Shown: piece after piece, positions 6,183-6,875 of the stretch | Layout of the letters: each line of letters starts with the position of its first letter | Position numbering within the stretch: position 1 is the first letter of the stretch | Assembly: GCA_031283905.1 (NCBI GenBank) | Contig: JAITAW010000242.1 | Location: 1 to 6,875 of the forward strand | Direction of reading: 5' to 3' | DNA from: Treponema sp. | GTDB taxonomy: Bacteria > Spirochaetota > Spirochaetia > Treponematales > Breznakiellaceae | DNA: 6,875 bases | Position numbers and translations under genes: made by a program | Notes under the pieces: model-generated | What the model saw: only the letters and a program-made list of their open reading frames with translations | The model's database searches: none | Told to the model about the DNA's origin: nothing

Positions 6183-6216
6183 GCGAAAATAAACAACCGC
6201 TGGGCAAGCCCAGCGG
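6183..6216 (-). terminator. Hairpin with T-rich tail on the minus strand; probable intrinsic terminator
   Basis: CCGCTGGGC (6197-6205) and GCCCAGCGG (6208-6216) are perfect inverted repeats with two bases between them, giving a stable 8-bp stem and a 4-base loop. Read on the - strand the stem is followed by TTGTTTATTTT, so it fits a terminator for transcripts coming leftward from the IS4 remnant. On the + strand no T-run follows, but the stem may still help end or protect the PUR-gene mRNA, 127 bases after that gene's stop. Confidence 0.5.
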
Positions 6217-6221
6217 TATCG

Positions 6222-6242
6222 AAGATTTCTCCTTGAAATCTT
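6222..6242. repeat. AT-rich inverted repeat next to the terminator-like hairpin
   Basis: AAGATTTC (6222-6229) and GAAATCTT (6235-6242) form an 8-bp stem with a 5-base loop, six bases after the GC-rich hairpin. A further GGGG/CCCC pairing is possible at about 6253-6266. The cluster lies between the PUR gene and the IS4 remnant, and its role is unknown. The rest of 6070-6321 shows no gene. Confidence 0.4.
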
Positions 6243-6321
6243 TGCGTATGCGGGGGAACAAATCCCCACACCCCCAGTAAGAAACGCATCAAGGGGCGAG
6301 AGGTATTACACCCATACGCGT

Positions 6322-6875
6322 TTACTTAGGAACGAGCGATCTGAACAGTAGGTGGATTCGTTTTCTCTTGGATTGAGCGCAAAGAGACGCTAACTCATGG
6401 ATGTTTTCAAGCAAATTTATTATGGAGATGGTATCCAAAAGTATATATTTTACTATGCTCAACATAAGCCGCCGTTCGCGCCAGGGCGACCGGTCTTTAC
6501 GCGCCACGCTTTCCTGTCGGGGGGAAAACGACCTGTGTTTACCCGGATATCGCAAAGGCCCGCCGGTAACAGCTTCCCGTAAAACCATGCGGGGGCGTTC
6601 CGCCCACTACGCGCCGGTATCCCATGTCAGCCGGACAACGACTTTAACCGTTTGAATACCGGTTCTATCCGCCGCCGCTGCCGGTACCGCTCAAGTATCA
6701 AATCGGGAGCCGCATCGCTTATTGGGGTAACAACTATCACATACCGGTTATACGCTCTCCGTGCCTTGCTTAATTCCTTGTTCCCGTATTTCCTCATCCG
6801 CGTCTTCTCTAAAGCCTCCGGGCCTTTCCGCTCCGCTTCTTCGCTCTTCCTCAATACGCAAAAACGTAACGGCCG
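6322..6875 (-). pseudogene. Broken IS4-family transposase, C-terminal part, runs off the right edge
   Basis: IS4-family transposases are DDE enzymes with a Y-x2-R-x3-E-x6-K signature around the catalytic Glu. The - strand frame from 6875 down to 6627 contains YRQRRRIEPVFKRLK, which fits that spacing exactly, preceded by a typical basic linker and VIVVTPISD. It is open at the window edge, so the N-terminal part with the two catalytic Asp residues lies outside. A TGA (6627-6629) interrupts it after FKRLKSLSG, yet the same frame goes on with AWFYGKLL, CDIRVNTGRFPP, the expected next block. The family pattern then moves to another frame, PWRERRLMLSIVKYILLD to IHELASLCAQSKRKRIH, which ends at TAA 6322-6324. 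The frame change falls at a run of six G then four A (6519-6528). One stop plus one frameshift make it non-functional. Element ends and target duplication were not found. Confidence 0.85.

Noticed and set aside
5617..6261. Minus-strand 214-codon frame antisense to the PUR gene
   Set aside because: Its Phe-rich runs are simply the complement of the Lys-rich tail of the PUR protein.
6243..6319. Imperfect inverted repeat GCGTATG / CATACGC near the IS4 remnant as possible element ends
   Set aside because: Only six to seven matching bases, both on the same side of the transposase; not adequate as terminal inverted repeats.

Overview
The window reads as a stretch of spirochaete chromosome, most likely a Treponema-type organism. 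This is inferred from protein content, not from any marker gene. The best pointers are a short PUR-domain nucleic-acid-binding protein of the kind studied in Borrelia (BpuR), a long phosphohexomutase of about 620 residues, and a broken gene start that reads like a spirochaetal isoleucyl-tRNA synthetase. All intact genes lie on the + strand. Decayed transposase genes sit at both ends, so this looks like an accessory or rearranged segment.

Layout. Positions 1-219 hold nothing I can assign firmly. Positions 220-655 are the wreck of an IS3-family transposase (orfB), with stops, frameshifts and its 3' third missing. It abuts an AT-rich promoter (685-715) that points into the first 38 codons of ileS (722-838), which stop abruptly. 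Five bases after that stop begins an intact CPBP-family membrane metalloprotease gene (843-1547). A gene-poor gap of about 570 bases follows. It contains a 22-bp perfect palindrome with a second hairpin, then a near-consensus sigma70 promoter (2012-2040). That promoter's leader carries a hairpin plus T-run that looks like an attenuator (2069-2096). It drives a lipoprotein sugar-type ABC solute-binding protein (2117-3460) with no permease or ATPase beside it.

A TTGACA promoter (3603-3631) precedes a phosphoglucomutase/phosphomannomutase (3689-5557). The PUR-domain gene (5593-6069) follows 35 bases later and is probably co-transcribed with it. An 8-bp hairpin fills most of that gap and ends on the first base of the PUR gene's Shine-Dalgarno sequence. 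Beyond it come hairpins (6197-6242) and then the C-terminal part of an IS4-family transposase on the - strand (6322-6875), broken by a stop and a frameshift and running off the window edge.

How the genes may work together. The binding protein could deliver a sugar and the phosphohexomutase could handle sugar phosphates, but they have separate promoters and nothing here links them directly. The clearest regulatory ideas are the rewired ileS promoter now reading into the CPBP gene, the leader hairpin of the binding-protein gene, and the hairpin at the PUR gene's ribosome-binding site. I see no CRISPR array, tRNA, rRNA, toxin-antitoxin pair or defence cassette, and no convincing wholly new system.
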